A stretch of 64,000 bases of DNA from Deinococcus aquaticus (GCF_028622095.1 NZ_CP115165.1:3035501-3099500), one strand, 5' to 3'. Shown: positions 33,130 to 41,891, counted from the stretch's first letter. A program made the numbers and translations. The notes: generated by a model from the sequence alone, not told the origin.

Positions 33130-34659
33130 ATGGTGGCCCCCGTGAAAGCTCCACTTCCCGCTGAAATCCGGGGGCCACTGCCAGCCCGGACGGACGAACT
33201 TCCCTTTCCGCTGAACCTGCGCCGCGAGGACGCCGGGGCGCTGCACGCCCAGCTGGCCCGCCAGATCCGCGAGGCGGTGCTGTCGGGCCTGCTGCCGGGC
33301 GGCACGCCGCTGCCGGGCACGCGCACCCTGGCCCGCACGCTGAACGTTACGCGGGGCGTCGTGGAGGGCGCGTACGCCGAACTGCTCGCGGACGGCACAG
33401 CGCAGGCGCAGGTGGGGCGCGGCACCCGCGTGCGCGACGAGACACCCGTGCCCGCCCCGGAAGCCCCGGCCGGTGCGACCACCGTTCCGGCGTGGCTGCC
33501 GGACGCGCCGCCCCTGCCCGTGGACCGGCCGGGTGGCCGCCCCGGCATCGACTTCCGGGCGGGCGTGACGGGCACCGCCACCCTGGACCGCCGCGCGTGG
33601 CGGCAGGCCTGGGCGGACGCGGCGCGTGAGGACGTCAGCGGGGATTACGGCGACCCGGCGGGCACCCCGGCACTCCGCGCGGCGCTGGCGGCGTTCGCGG
33701 GACGGCAGCGCGGCCTGGGCGCGCAGGCCGAGGACGTGCTGGTCACGGGCGGCACGCTGCACGCCCTGAACCTGATCGTGCACGCGCTGCTACCACCGGG
33801 CTCGCGGGTGCTGATGGAGAACCCGGGCTACCGCGCCGCGCGGCAGGTACTCCTCGACGCCGGGCACGAGGTCATCCCGGTGGCGGTAGACGTGGACGGC
33901 CTGATCGTGAACCCGGACACGCCCCCGGCGCGACTGGTGTACGTGACACCCAGCCACCAGTTCCCGCTGGGAAGCCGCATGTGCCTGCCGCGCCGTCTGG
34001 AATTGCTGGACTGGGCGGCGCGGCACGACGCACTGATCGTCGAGGACGACTACGACGGCGAGTTCCGGTACGGGGCCCCTCCCCTGCCGCCGCTGGCGGC
34101 CCTGGCGGCGCAGACGGGCGCGGCGGGCCGGGTGCTGTACCTGGGCACCCTGAGCAAGGTGCTGACCCCCTCGGTGCGCACGGGCTTCGTGGTGGCCGCC
34201 CCACCGCTGCACGCGCGGCTGGTGCGGGCGCGGACGCTGCTGGACTTCGGGCCGCCCACGGCGGTGCAGTCGGCCCTGACGCACCTGCTGACCGGCGGAC
34301 ACGTGGACCGCCACATCCGCCGCTCGCGCCGCTGGCACGCGCAGGTGCGCGCCGCGCTGACCACCTCGCTGGACGGTCTGGAGGGACTGGCGCACCTGGG
34401 AGGTATCGAGGCCGGCCTGCACGTGTGCCTGCACCTCCACCCCTCCCTGCCCGCCCCGGTCGTGGCGGCCGAACTGGCCACGCAGGGCGTGCACGTCTCC
34501 ACCCTGGACTCGTACACGCTGGGCGAGGCTCCGAACGCGCTGCTGCTGGGGCACGGCGGCCTCAGCGCCGCGCAGGCGAGCGCGGGCGGGCGCGTGATCA
34601 CGCAGGTCGTGCGAAGTTGCGCAACCCGCGCCGGACTCGCGCCGTACTCTGACGCATGA
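33130..34659 (+). CDS. MocR/PdxR-type regulator (GntR wHTH + aminotransferase fold)
   Basis: A 509-residue regulator: N-terminal GntR winged helix (about 30-100, with QIREAVLSGLLPGGTPLPGT and RTLARTLNVTRGVVEGAYAEL), a linker, then a fold-type I aminotransferase-like domain (about 150-500) that binds PLP through the Lys of YLGTLSKVLTPSVRTG. MocR proteins sense PLP or PLP adducts and control vitamin B6, GABA, taurine or related genes, commonly a divergent one; here that is a GNAT gene. The ATG is leaderless (TACACT at 33117-33122). It ends in a four-base overlap with the first lipoprotein gene. Confidence 0.88.
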   Translation: MVAPVKAPLPAEIRGPLPARTDELPFPLNLRREDAGALHAQLARQIREAVLSGLLPGGTPLPGTRTLARTLNVTRGVVEGAYAELLADGTAQAQVGRGTRVRDETPVPAPEAPAGATTVPAWLPDAPPLPVDRPGGRPGIDFRAGVTGTATLDRRAWRQAWADAAREDVSGDYGDPAGTPALRAALAAFAGRQRGLGAQAEDVLVTGGTLHALNLIVHALLPPGSRVLMENPGYRAARQVLLDAGHEVIPVAVDVDGLIVNPDTPPARLVYVTPSHQFPLGSRMCLPRRLELLDWAARHDALIVEDDYDGEFRYGAPPLPPLAALAAQTGAAGRVLYLGTLSKVLTPSVRTGFVVAAPPLHARLVRARTLLDFGPPTAVQSALTHLLTGGHVDRHIRRSRRWHAQVRAALTTSLDGLEGLAHLGGIEAGLHVCLHLHPSLPAPVVAAELATQGVHVSTLDSYTLGEAPNALLLGHGGLSAAQASAGGRVITQVVRSCATRAGLAPYSDA

Positions 34660-35024
34660 GCAAGTCTTTCACCCTTCCCATGCTGGCGGCGCTGCCCGCC
34701 CTGCTGGCCTCCTGCGGAAACGACCTCGACCGGTACTCCCGCACCACCTACGGCAGTTACGAGCAGTGCATCATCGCCAACCAGATCCTGATCCAGCAGG
34801 GCCTGAGCAACCCCTGCGTGCGCCACACAGGCGGCAGCTACTACGGCCCGTACGTGCTGATCGCGGGCGGCACCACCCGCTACGTCGGGTACAACAGCCT
34901 GGGGAGGGTGTCCGGCGCGGGACTGACCTTCGACAGCAAGCGCCGCTCGTACGGCAGTTTCAAGGCGCCGGTCAGCCGGGGCGGCTTCACGTCCAGCAGC
35001 CGCTCAGGCAGCTTCGGCGGCTGA
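34656..35024 (+). CDS. Lipoprotein with Gly-Gly C-terminus (ligase operon, first)
   Basis: A 122-residue predicted lipoprotein: signal peptide with lipobox LLASC (Cys20, [20 protein letters not shown]). The mature protein has a Cys pair ([16 protein letters not shown]), Tyr/Gly-rich strands, and a Ser/Arg/Gly tail ending SRSGSFGG. It shares the LPxxxALPALxASC signal and the -GG end with the next gene product. It overlaps the MocR gene stop, but TACTCT five bases before the ATG gives it its own leaderless start. The YgiB (DUF1190) lipoproteins of enterobacteria also sit next to a glutathionylspermidine-synthase-like gene; homology to them is suspected, not shown. Confidence 0.75.
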
Positions 35025-35091
35025 CCTCCGTCCACGTTCTCGTCCTACACGTCCTTTGCGCTCGCCTCCACTGGCGCGCGCCGGAGTCCCC

Positions 35092-35394
35092 ATGCCCAGA
35101 GAATTCCGTCTGCCCCTGATGACTGCCGTCCTCCCCGCGCTGATCGCGTCGTGCGCGAACCCGCCCGCGCAGCAGATGAACCAGCCGTACACGCAGTACG
35201 GCACGCTCGGCTCGTCGAATGCCCCTGCACAGACCGTCCCGGACGGCTGTGAACTCGGACTCGACGGCGAGATCGACTGCGACGACGACAGCGTCAAACT
35301 GAAGTCCGGGAAAAGTTCAAGCAAGGTCGCCAAAGCGGTGGTGACGGGCGTTGCCGCCCGCGCGGCCAGCACGGGTAGCGGGTACGGCGGATGA
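35092..35394 (+). CDS. Lipoprotein with Gly-Gly C-terminus (ligase operon, second)
   Basis: A 100-residue predicted lipoprotein with signal [21 protein letters not shown] and lipobox IASC (Cys21). The mature part is polar: a Cys pair flanking an acidic loop ([17 protein letters not shown]), a Lys/Ser segment, and an end STGSGYGG. The ATG at 35092 has GGAG eight bases upstream. The stop overlaps the ATP-grasp ligase start by four bases. Both lipoproteins end in Gly-Gly, which would make a suitable acceptor or donor carboxylate for the ligase; this is inference. Confidence 0.72.
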
Positions 35395-36554
35395 TCCGGC
35401 GCACCGTCACGCCCCGCCCGAACTGGGAGGCCAGATTGCAGGAGGTGGGCTTCACGTGGTTTGCGCCCACGCCAGAGCACCCGGTGCCGTACTGGAGCGA
35501 GGACGGGTACTACGCGTTCACGCCCGCGCAGATCGATCTCCTACGCGCGGCCAGTCAGGAACTCACGACCCTGGTGCTGGAGGCGACCGGGTACGCCATC
35601 GAACGCGGGCGACTGGCGGAACTGGGTATTCCCGCGTTCCTGCATAGCGCCGTGCGGGACTCCTGGGAGCAGGACGAGCCGACCGTGTACATGCGCCTGG
35701 ACCTCGCCTACGACGGGCAGGGCGGCGTGAAGCTGCTGGAGGTGAACGCGCAGACGCCCACCAGTCTGCTGGAGGCGGCCGTCAGTCAGTGGCAGTGGCT
35801 CGAAGACCAGCAGGCGCGCGGCGAGCTGCCCGCCGGGGCGACGCAGTGGAACACCATTCACGAGGCCCTGACCGAACAGTGGGCGCACCTGAAAGCGGCG
35901 CGGGGGCTGACCGAGGTGGCGTTCAGCTCCGCCCGCGTGGAAGAGGACGCGGCGACCGTCACGTACCTGCGCGAACTGGCCGGGGCGGCGGGGCTGCGCA
36001 CGTCGTTCATCTTCACCGAGGACCTGGGCACCAGCGCCGCCGAATCCTACCTGCTGGACACCTGGAGCCTCCCGCTGCGGCAACTGATGTGGCTGTGGCC
36101 GTTCGAGTTCGCGTGGGAATCCCGCGACTCGGCGTTCCTGGCGAGCACCGGCACGCGCTTCATCGAGCCGCTGTGGAAAGCTGTCACCGGCAGCAAGGGC
36201 CTGCTGGCGCTGCTGCACGAACTGAACCCCGGGCACCCGCACCTGCTGCCTGCCACGCTGAACCCCGGCGCGCTGGGTGCGAACGTGGTGCGCAAGCCGC
36301 TGTACTCCCGCGAGGGGCAGAACGTGCAACTGCCCGGCGAGGCCAGCACGCCCGGCGACTACGGCGACCTGCCCGTGGTCGAGCAGGCGTACACCGAACT
36401 ACCCACGGCGCAGGCACCGGACGGGCCGCGCTACCCGGTGCTGGGCGTGTGGATCGCCGGGGACGAGGTGTGCGGCCTGGGCGTCCGCGAGGGCCGCTCC
36501 CGCGTGACGGACAACCGCGCGACCTTCGCCCCGCACGTGGTCGTGCCCGGATGA
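35391..36554 (+). CDS. Glutathionylspermidine-synthase-like ATP-grasp ligase
   Basis: A 387-residue C-N ligase of the YgiC/YjfC group. These proteins share the ATP-grasp synthetase domain of glutathionylspermidine synthase but lack its amidase half. Family blocks are [19 protein letters not shown] and QWQWLED in the first half, and [29 protein letters not shown] and [17 protein letters not shown] in the second. The true substrate of the group is unknown. Start and stop overlap the flanking lipoprotein and channel genes by four bases each, so all four are likely one operon. Confidence 0.88.
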
Positions 36555-37360
36555 ACGCGCCCACCACCTTCCGGCAGCGGCTGTACTCGTTCCTGGATCC
36601 CAGTGACGGGGCGGGCCGCGCCGAGCGGCTGTTCAACGCGCTGCTCGTCACGCTGATCCTCCTGACGATCGCCGTGACGATTGCAGGCACGGTCCCCGAG
36701 GTGCAGCGCGAGTACGGCCCGGTCATCCGTGTCTTCGACTACGTGTGCGCCTTCGTGTTCGGTCTGGAGTACCTGGGGCGGCTGTACGTCACGCCGCTGC
36801 GGCCCGGGTATGACGGCAGCTTGCGGTCGTACCTGCGCTACGCCACGTCGCCGCTGCCACTGATTGACCTGCTGGTGCTCGTCTCACTGATGGTGCCCGC
36901 CACGACCGCTCTGGCCAGCCTGCGCGGCCTGCGCCTGCTGAAGCTCCTGAGCCTGCTCAAGCTGGGCCGTTACTCGGATTCGCTGCAACTGATCGGGCGG
37001 GTCATCAGCCAGCGTGCAGGCGAGCTGCTGTCCACGGTCCTGATCGTGCTTGTGCTGGTATTCATCGCCGCCAGCCTGCTGTATCAGGTGGAATCCAGCG
37101 CCGGCACCAAAGGCTTCGAGAGCATCCCGCAGGCGCTGTGGTGGGCGGTCGTGACCCTCACCACCACCGGGTACGGCGACGTGTACCCCGCCACGCCCCT
37201 GGGCAAGGCGGCGGCCGGGCTGATCATGCTGTTCGGGGTGGGCATGGTGGCCCTCCCGGCGGGCATGATCGCCAGCGGTTTCGCCGAGGAACTCTCCCGC
37301 CTGCGCCAGCAGGAGACCGCGGCGGCCTGCTGCCCGCACTGCGGCAAGACTCTCGAATAA
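36551..37360 (+). CDS. Voltage-gated-type potassium channel
   Basis: A 269-residue six-helix cation channel. S1-S3 lie at about 27-48, 58-78 and 95-112; S4 has Arg/Lys at regular spacing (LRGLRLLKLLSLLKLGRYSD, about 121-140); S5 is about 158-180. The selectivity filter is TLTTTGYGD, and S6 (LIMLFGVGMVALPAGMIASG) contains the ALPAG gate region of KvAP-like channels. The C-terminus ends CCPHCGKTLE, a CxxC-type tail that might bind a metal. Coupled by overlap to the ATP-grasp ligase gene, which suggests the channel and the ligase/lipoproteins act together. Confidence 0.88.
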   Translation: MNAPTTFRQRLYSFLDPSDGAGRAERLFNALLVTLILLTIAVTIAGTVPEVQREYGPVIRVFDYVCAFVFGLEYLGRLYVTPLRPGYDGSLRSYLRYATSPLPLIDLLVLVSLMVPATTALASLRGLRLLKLLSLLKLGRYSDSLQLIGRVISQRAGELLSTVLIVLVLVFIAASLLYQVESSAGTKGFESIPQALWWAVVTLTTTGYGDVYPATPLGKAAAGLIMLFGVGMVALPAGMIASGFAEELSRLRQQETAAACCPHCGKTLE

Positions 37361-37373
37361 CGGCGTAACGAAT

Positions 37374-37402
37374 GGGGGCGACGGCAGATGACCGTCGCCC
37401 CC
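37374..37402. terminator. Bidirectional terminator
   Basis: GGGGGCGACGG (37374-37384) and CCGTCGCCCCC (37392-37402) form a perfect 11-bp stem with a 7-base loop between the converging channel and cobalamin adenosyltransferase genes. Confidence 0.75.
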
Positions 37403-37416
37403 CGTCATTCCGTCGC

Positions 37417-37989
37417 TCAGCGGCGGCCTTTGACCAGCCAGGCGTGCTCCTCGATTCCGGCGGCCTGGTTGGCGGCGCGGGCCATGACGAACAGCAGGTC
37501 CGACAGGCGATTCAGGTACACCTGCACGTGCGTGTTGGCGTCCTCCTCGTGCAGCAGGCGGATCACCTCGCGTTCGGCGCGGCGGGCGACGGTGCGGGCC
37601 ACGTGCAGGCTGGCGGCGGCGGGCGTGCCGCCGGGGTGCACGAAGCCCGTGAAGGGCGGCGCGGCCTCCTGGTAGCGGTCGATCATGGCCTCGATGAACG
37701 TGGCGTCCTGCTCGTCCATGCGGGTGATCTTCTTCTCGTACGTGGTGCCGCTGCGCGTGGCGAGGTCCGCGCCCACGTCGAACAGGGCGTTCTGCAGGTA
37801 CTCCAGGTCGGCGTCCAGCGCCGGGTCGGGTTTGTGGCTGCGGGTGTTGTGCGCGCGGGCCAGTCCGATGGCGCTGTTGAGTTCATCGACGGTGCCGTAC
37901 GCTTCCACGCGGATGTTTGCCTTGCTGACCCGGTCCGCGCCGTACAGTCCCGTGGTGCCGCCGTCGCCGGTCTTGGTGTAGAGCTTCAT
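37417..37989 (-). CDS. ATP:cob(I)alamin adenosyltransferase, PduO type
   Basis: Transfers the adenosyl group of ATP to cobalamin to make coenzyme B12. The N-terminal ATP loop LYTKTGDGGTTGLYG (about 3-17) and the FVHPGGTPAAASLHVARTVA block (about 117-135) are diagnostic of the PduO/MMAB trimeric family. 190 residues from ATG 37989; TACCCT is six bases upstream, a leaderless start. There are no other cobalamin genes nearby. Confidence 0.9.
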   Translation of the reverse strand: MKLYTKTGDGGTTGLYGADRVSKANIRVEAYGTVDELNSAIGLARAHNTRSHKPDPALDADLEYLQNALFDVGADLATRSGTTYEKKITRMDEQDATFIEAMIDRYQEAAPPFTGFVHPGGTPAAASLHVARTVARRAEREVIRLLHEEDANTHVQVYLNRLSDLLFVMARAANQAAGIEEHAWLVKGRR

Positions 37990-38015
37990 GCCCACAGGGT
38001 AGTGGATGGTGAACG

Positions 38016-38061
38016 GTTGATGGTTGATGGAAGGTCCGGCGACCCTCTATCAACCATCAAC
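38016..38061. repeat. GGTTGATGG hairpin repeat, copy B3
   Basis: GTTGATGGTTGAT (38016-38028) pairs perfectly with ATCAACCATCAAC (38049-38061). It lies 12 bases after the malQ stop (minus strand) and upstream of the cobalamin adenosyltransferase promoter, the same position relative to genes as copy B2. Confidence 0.78.
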
Positions 38062-38073
38062 TGGCGGCGGTTC

Positions 38074-39576
38074 TTACCGTCCGGTGGATTCGGTCAGTTC
38101 CCGCAGGGTCGTGGCGATGTCGGGGCGCAGGTCGGCGGCGCGGTACCGCCACGTCCAGTTGTGGTCGCCGGTGGTGCCGGGGAGGTTCATGCGGGCGTCG
38201 GTGCTGAGGTTCAGGAGGTCCTGGAGGGGCACGATGGCCAGCGCGGCGCGGCTTTCGAAGGCCATGCGGGTCAGCTGGGCGGCGAAGGTGTCCTCGGTGG
38301 GGTCGCTGCTGGTGTACACACGGAAGTTGTGTTTTTCCTGCTCGGTGGCGTGCACCCACCAGCCGCGGGTGGTGTCGTTGTCGTGCGTGCCGGAGTACAC
38401 GACCTGATTCTCGCGCAGGTTGTGCGGCAGGAAGTCGTTGACGCTGAAGTCGCCGCCGCCGAACGCGAACTGCAGGACGGCCATGCCGGGGAATTCGAAG
38501 TCGTCGCGGAGTTTCTCGACGTCGGGCGTGATGACGCCAAGGTCCTCGGCGATGATGGGCAGGATGCCCAGCGCCTCGCGGACGGCGGCGAACATCTCGT
38601 GGCCCATGGCGGGCACCCACTGGCCGTGGATGGCGGTGTCGGCGGGGAAGGGAATTTCCCAGCTGGCCGCGAACCCGCGGAAGTGGTCGATGCGGATCAG
38701 GTCGAAGAGGTTCAGGCTACCCTGGAAGCGGTCGATCCACCACTGGAATCCGGCGTCCTGCATGGCTTTCCAGTTGTACAGGGGGTTGCCCCACAGCTGG
38801 CCGGTCTCGCTGAAGTAGTCCGGGGGCACGCCGGCCACGACGGTGGGCTGGCCCTGGTCGTCGAAGTAGAACTGGTCGCGGTTGGCCCACACGTCGCTGC
38901 TGTCCATGGCGACGAAGATGGGAATGTCGCCGATGATCTGGATACCTTTCTCGGCGGCGTAGCGGCGCAGGACGTTCCACTGGCGGAAGAACAGGAACTG
39001 GATGAACTTCACGCGTTCAGTGGTACCGGTCAGCTGTTCGCGGGCAGCGCTCAGCGCTTCGGGGTGGCGGTCGCGGGTGGCGGCCTCCCAGGCGTTCCAG
39101 GGCAGGCCGCCGTGCGCGTCCTTGAGGGCCATGAACAGCGCGTAGTCGTCGAGCCACGCAGCCTGCTCCTTCTTGAACGCCTCGAAGTCGGCTTTCAGGT
39201 GCTGCGCGCCGCCGAAGGCGTAGTGGGCGTAGGCGCGGCCCAGCATCTGGTTGCGCCACACGTACTGCTGCCCGAAGTCGACCTTGTCGGCGTTGAAGTC
39301 CGGCAGGGCGTTGAAGTCGGTGTCTTCCAGCAGGCCGTGTTCGCGCAGGGCGGTCAGGTCGATCAGGTAGGGGTTGCCGGCGAAGGCGCTGAACGCCTGG
39401 TAGGGGCTGTCGCCGTAGCCGGTGGGGCCCAGGGGCATGACCTGCCAGTACTTCTGGCCGGCGCGCGCGAGCCAGTCCACGAAGGCGCGGGCGTGCGCGC
39501 CGAGTTCCCCGATGCCGTAGGGGCCGGGGAGGCTGGTGGGGTGCAGCAGAACGCCGCTGGATCGTGTGATGGTCAT
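38074..39576 (-). CDS. malQ: 4-alpha-glucanotransferase (amylomaltase, GH77)
   Basis: Transfers maltodextrin segments between alpha-1,4-glucans. GH77 landmarks: LHPTSLPGPYGIGELG at the start, MPLGPTGYGDSPYQAFSAFA, IQIIGDIPIFVAMDSSDVW, the nucleophile region LIRIDHFRGFAASWEIP, the acid/base IIAEDLGVITPDVEKLRDDF and SGTHDNDTTRGWW. The length of 500 residues equals that of Thermus amylomaltase. GAACCTCC lies before the ATG on the complementary strand, giving a GGAGG ribosome site. A palindromic region lies about 90-100 bases upstream. Confidence 0.95.
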   Translation of the reverse strand: MTITRSSGVLLHPTSLPGPYGIGELGAHARAFVDWLARAGQKYWQVMPLGPTGYGDSPYQAFSAFAGNPYLIDLTALREHGLLEDTDFNALPDFNADKVDFGQQYVWRNQMLGRAYAHYAFGGAQHLKADFEAFKKEQAAWLDDYALFMALKDAHGGLPWNAWEAATRDRHPEALSAAREQLTGTTERVKFIQFLFFRQWNVLRRYAAEKGIQIIGDIPIFVAMDSSDVWANRDQFYFDDQGQPTVVAGVPPDYFSETGQLWGNPLYNWKAMQDAGFQWWIDRFQGSLNLFDLIRIDHFRGFAASWEIPFPADTAIHGQWVPAMGHEMFAAVREALGILPIIAEDLGVITPDVEKLRDDFEFPGMAVLQFAFGGGDFSVNDFLPHNLRENQVVYSGTHDNDTTRGWWVHATEQEKHNFRVYTSSDPTEDTFAAQLTRMAFESRAALAIVPLQDLLNLSTDARMNLPGTTGDHNWTWRYRAADLRPDIATTLRELTESTGR

Positions 39577-39650
39577 GGGAGAACCTCCTGGTGGTCGGCT
39601 GTGGGCCGCTGGCGCGTACGGGAACGGAATCGGGAACCTCTGCCAGGAAT

Positions 39651-39676
39651 GGAAGTGATTCCACGTTGACTGTCAA
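39651..39676 (-). promoter_or_regulatory. Two inverted repeats upstream of malQ
   Basis: GGAAGTGATTCC (39651-39662) and TTGACTGTCAA (39666-39676) are adjacent inverted repeats, about 75-100 bases before malQ. They suggest an operator for a sugar-responsive regulator. The rest of 39577-39848 contains only short direct repeats of GGGCCAGTCAA (about 39732-39762) and no gene. Confidence 0.35.
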
Positions 39677-39848
39677 GGATAGTACCGTGAAGGCGCGGGG
39701 CCGTCACCCCAGGTGAAGACCTCCCCAGGTCCAGCGGTCCAGTCAAATGGGCCAGTCAAGTGGGCCAGCCGGTCGGTTCAGGCAGGTGGCCCGGCACAGG
39801 GAGATGGGCGTCCTGTCCCGCCTGCACGCCCGGAATCCGCAGCAGAAA

Positions 39849-39881
39849 GCCCGGTCAACCCGTCTGTCTGGGCGACCGGGC
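39849..39881 (-). terminator. Terminator of amidase gene
   Basis: GCCCGGTC (39849-39856) pairs with GACCGGGC (39874-39881). On the minus strand it follows the amidase stop and is followed by TTTCTGCTG. Confidence 0.65.
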
Positions 39882-39889
39882 AGCCCCGC

Positions 39890-41056
39890 CTACTTGGTGT
39901 TCAGGAAGTCCAGAATGGCGCGCGCTAGGGCCTGCGCCAGTTGTTCGCGGTACGCGGCGGAGGCCAGTCTGGGCCCCTCGACCGGGTGGGACCCAAAGCC
40001 CACCTCGACCAGAATGGCGGGCGTGGTGGGGTTACGGATCACGTAGAAGGCGTCGGTCTGCACGCCCCGGTTCACGGCTCCGGTCGCGGCGATCAGGCGG
40101 GACTGCACCTTCTGCGCCAGCTGACGGCTGAACGAGATCTTGGCCTGGGCCAGAATGTCACCCAGCAGGTTCTGCGCGGTGTTCGCCGCCTGACGGGTCA
40201 GCTGCTCGCCGAGGCTGCCGCCACCGTTTTCCTGCACGGCCAGGTTGCGGTTACTGCCGGCCAGCGGCTGCCCGAAGTAGTACGTCTCGATGCCCTGCGC
40301 GGACGCTCCGGCCGAGTTCACGTGAATGCTGACGAACGCGCTGACCTGCCCGTTATTCGCCAGCCGCGACCGGGCCTCCAGGTCGGCGCTCTTGTTGGTG
40401 CTCAGGTGCCGGTCCGTGGTGCGGGTCATGGTCACGTCCACCCCATGGCGTTGCAGTTCGGCGCGGGTGCGCAGAGCCACGTCCAGCGTGACGTCCTCCT
40501 CGGTGACCCAGCGGCTGACCATACCGGGATCGATGCCGCCGTGCCCGGCGTCCAGCACCACGCGCGGGCGGGTGGCGGCCGTACTGGCCGGGCGGGTCAC
40601 GGCGACCGGGCGGGCGGCCGCCGCAGCCGGCGGGCGCGCCGCCGTGGCCGCTGCCGGAATGGCCGACGCGGCCGCGCTGGTGGGCACGTCGATCACCAGC
40701 CGCGCGGGCTGACCGCCACCGGCTGGCAGGACGCTGCTTCTGGCGCTGCTGTGCCCGGCGGCCAGCGTGACCGTGACCGTGCGGCCCGACACGGCGTACG
40801 CGGTGACGCCCGCCGCGTTCAGGGGGCCCTGTTCGCTGGGCAGCGACACGCCGAGTTTCACGGTGATGGATTGCGACGCCACCTTCGCGCTGACGCTGGG
40901 CGCGCCGCCCGAGGCGGGCAGGTCGAACACCAGTCGGGTGTACCCATCGTGGGAACCGACGCGGGGGGCCGCCTGCCCCGAGGTGAACAGGAGCGCGCCG
41001 GCCAGCGCGGCGGCGGTCAGCAGGGACCGCGTGGAGGGAACAATCTGACGCTTCAC
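39890..41056 (-). CDS. N-acetylmuramoyl-L-alanine amidase with AMIN domain
   Basis: Zinc amidase that cuts between MurNAc and L-Ala in peptidoglycan, active outside the membrane. Signal peptide about 1-30; AMIN-type wall-targeting domain about 32-130; Ala/Pro linker 130-175; Amidase_3 domain about 178-385 with zinc ligands in VVLDAGHGGIDPG, the catalytic Glu region, SIHVNSA and ILVEVGFGSHP. The true start is GTG 41056, with TACACT seven bases upstream (41064-41069); the longer frame to 41944 runs antisense through the next gene. 388 residues. It is divergent from the LptA-like gene. Confidence 0.92.
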   Translation of the reverse strand: MKRQIVPSTRSLLTAAALAGALLFTSGQAAPRVGSHDGYTRLVFDLPASGGAPSVSAKVASQSITVKLGVSLPSEQGPLNAAGVTAYAVSGRTVTVTLAAGHSSARSSVLPAGGGQPARLVIDVPTSAAASAIPAAATAARPPAAAAARPVAVTRPASTAATRPRVVLDAGHGGIDPGMVSRWVTEEDVTLDVALRTRAELQRHGVDVTMTRTTDRHLSTNKSADLEARSRLANNGQVSAFVSIHVNSAGASAQGIETYYFGQPLAGSNRNLAVQENGGGSLGEQLTRQAANTAQNLLGDILAQAKISFSRQLAQKVQSRLIAATGAVNRGVQTDAFYVIRNPTTPAILVEVGFGSHPVEGPRLASAAYREQLAQALARAILDFLNTK

Positions 41057-41225
41057 TGCGCGGAGTGTAGCGCCCACGCCCACCCAGCCGGGTGGGAACG
41101 CATGAGCCGGGACCGCCCCAGATGAGAAGGCCGCGCCGCGTTCCCCGGTCCGGGGCAGGCCACCTGAACCGAACCTGACGGGCCTCCTCACGCCGCTCAG
41201 CGCCCCGCCCGCTACGGTGGGTCTC

Positions 41226-41891
41226 ATGAAGCGCACCCCCTCCCCCACCCTGACGCGTCTGCTGACCGGCACGCTGACGGCCCTGACCCTGGCCGTGGGC
41301 AGCGCGCAGGCCGTCACGTTCGGCGGCCTGAACGTCACGCCGCGCGGCCCGCAGAACCTGAACCTCGAAACCGGCGCGACCGACCTGCCGCAGGGCGGCA
41401 CCGCCACCGACAGTCGCGGCGGCGTGAAACTGACGGCGGCCCGCATGCAATTGCAACCGGGGCAACTGCTGAGCGCGCAGGGCGCGACCATCACCACCCG
41501 GCAGGGCGGCACCCTGAAAGCCGCGCAGGTCACGTACGACCTGAAGGCTGGAACGGTCACCGCCACCGGGAACGTCACGTACGACGACGCCCGCTTCACG
41601 GCCCTCAGCGCGCCCAGCATGACCCTGAACGTCAAGACCGGCTTCGTGACCGCGCGCGGCGGCGTGAAGGCCAGCAAGCCCGCCATGACCGGCGCCGCGC
41701 TGGCCTTCGACCCCAGCACCATGCAGGCCATGCTGTCCGGCCCGTACCGCGTGAACCAGGGCACCCTGCGCGCCGACACGGCCGCCCCCGCTGGGCGCCT
41801 GCTGCTGGTGTTCAGCGCCCGCTCAGTCGTGCGCGCCACCGAGGACCCCGACAGCAGTAACCGCAACCGCTTCGAACCGTACCTGCGGTGA
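41226..41891 (+). CDS. LptA/OstA-like periplasmic protein
   Basis: A 221-residue exported protein with a signal peptide (about 1-33, ending GSAQAVT) and OstA/LptA-like beta-strand repeats, seen as alternating short strands: RQGGTLKAAQVTYDLKAG, TATGNVTYDDARFTA and FVTARGGVKASKP. LptA proteins carry lipopolysaccharide, which deinococci lack, so the cargo must be another envelope lipid or the protein has a structural role. The ATG at 41226 has TACGGT seven bases upstream. It faces the amidase gene across a 169-base divergent promoter region. Confidence 0.75.
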   Translation: MKRTPSPTLTRLLTGTLTALTLAVGSAQAVTFGGLNVTPRGPQNLNLETGATDLPQGGTATDSRGGVKLTAARMQLQPGQLLSAQGATITTRQGGTLKAAQVTYDLKAGTVTATGNVTYDDARFTALSAPSMTLNVKTGFVTARGGVKASKPAMTGAALAFDPSTMQAMLSGPYRVNQGTLRADTAAPAGRLLLVFSARSVVRATEDPDSSNRNRFEPYLR

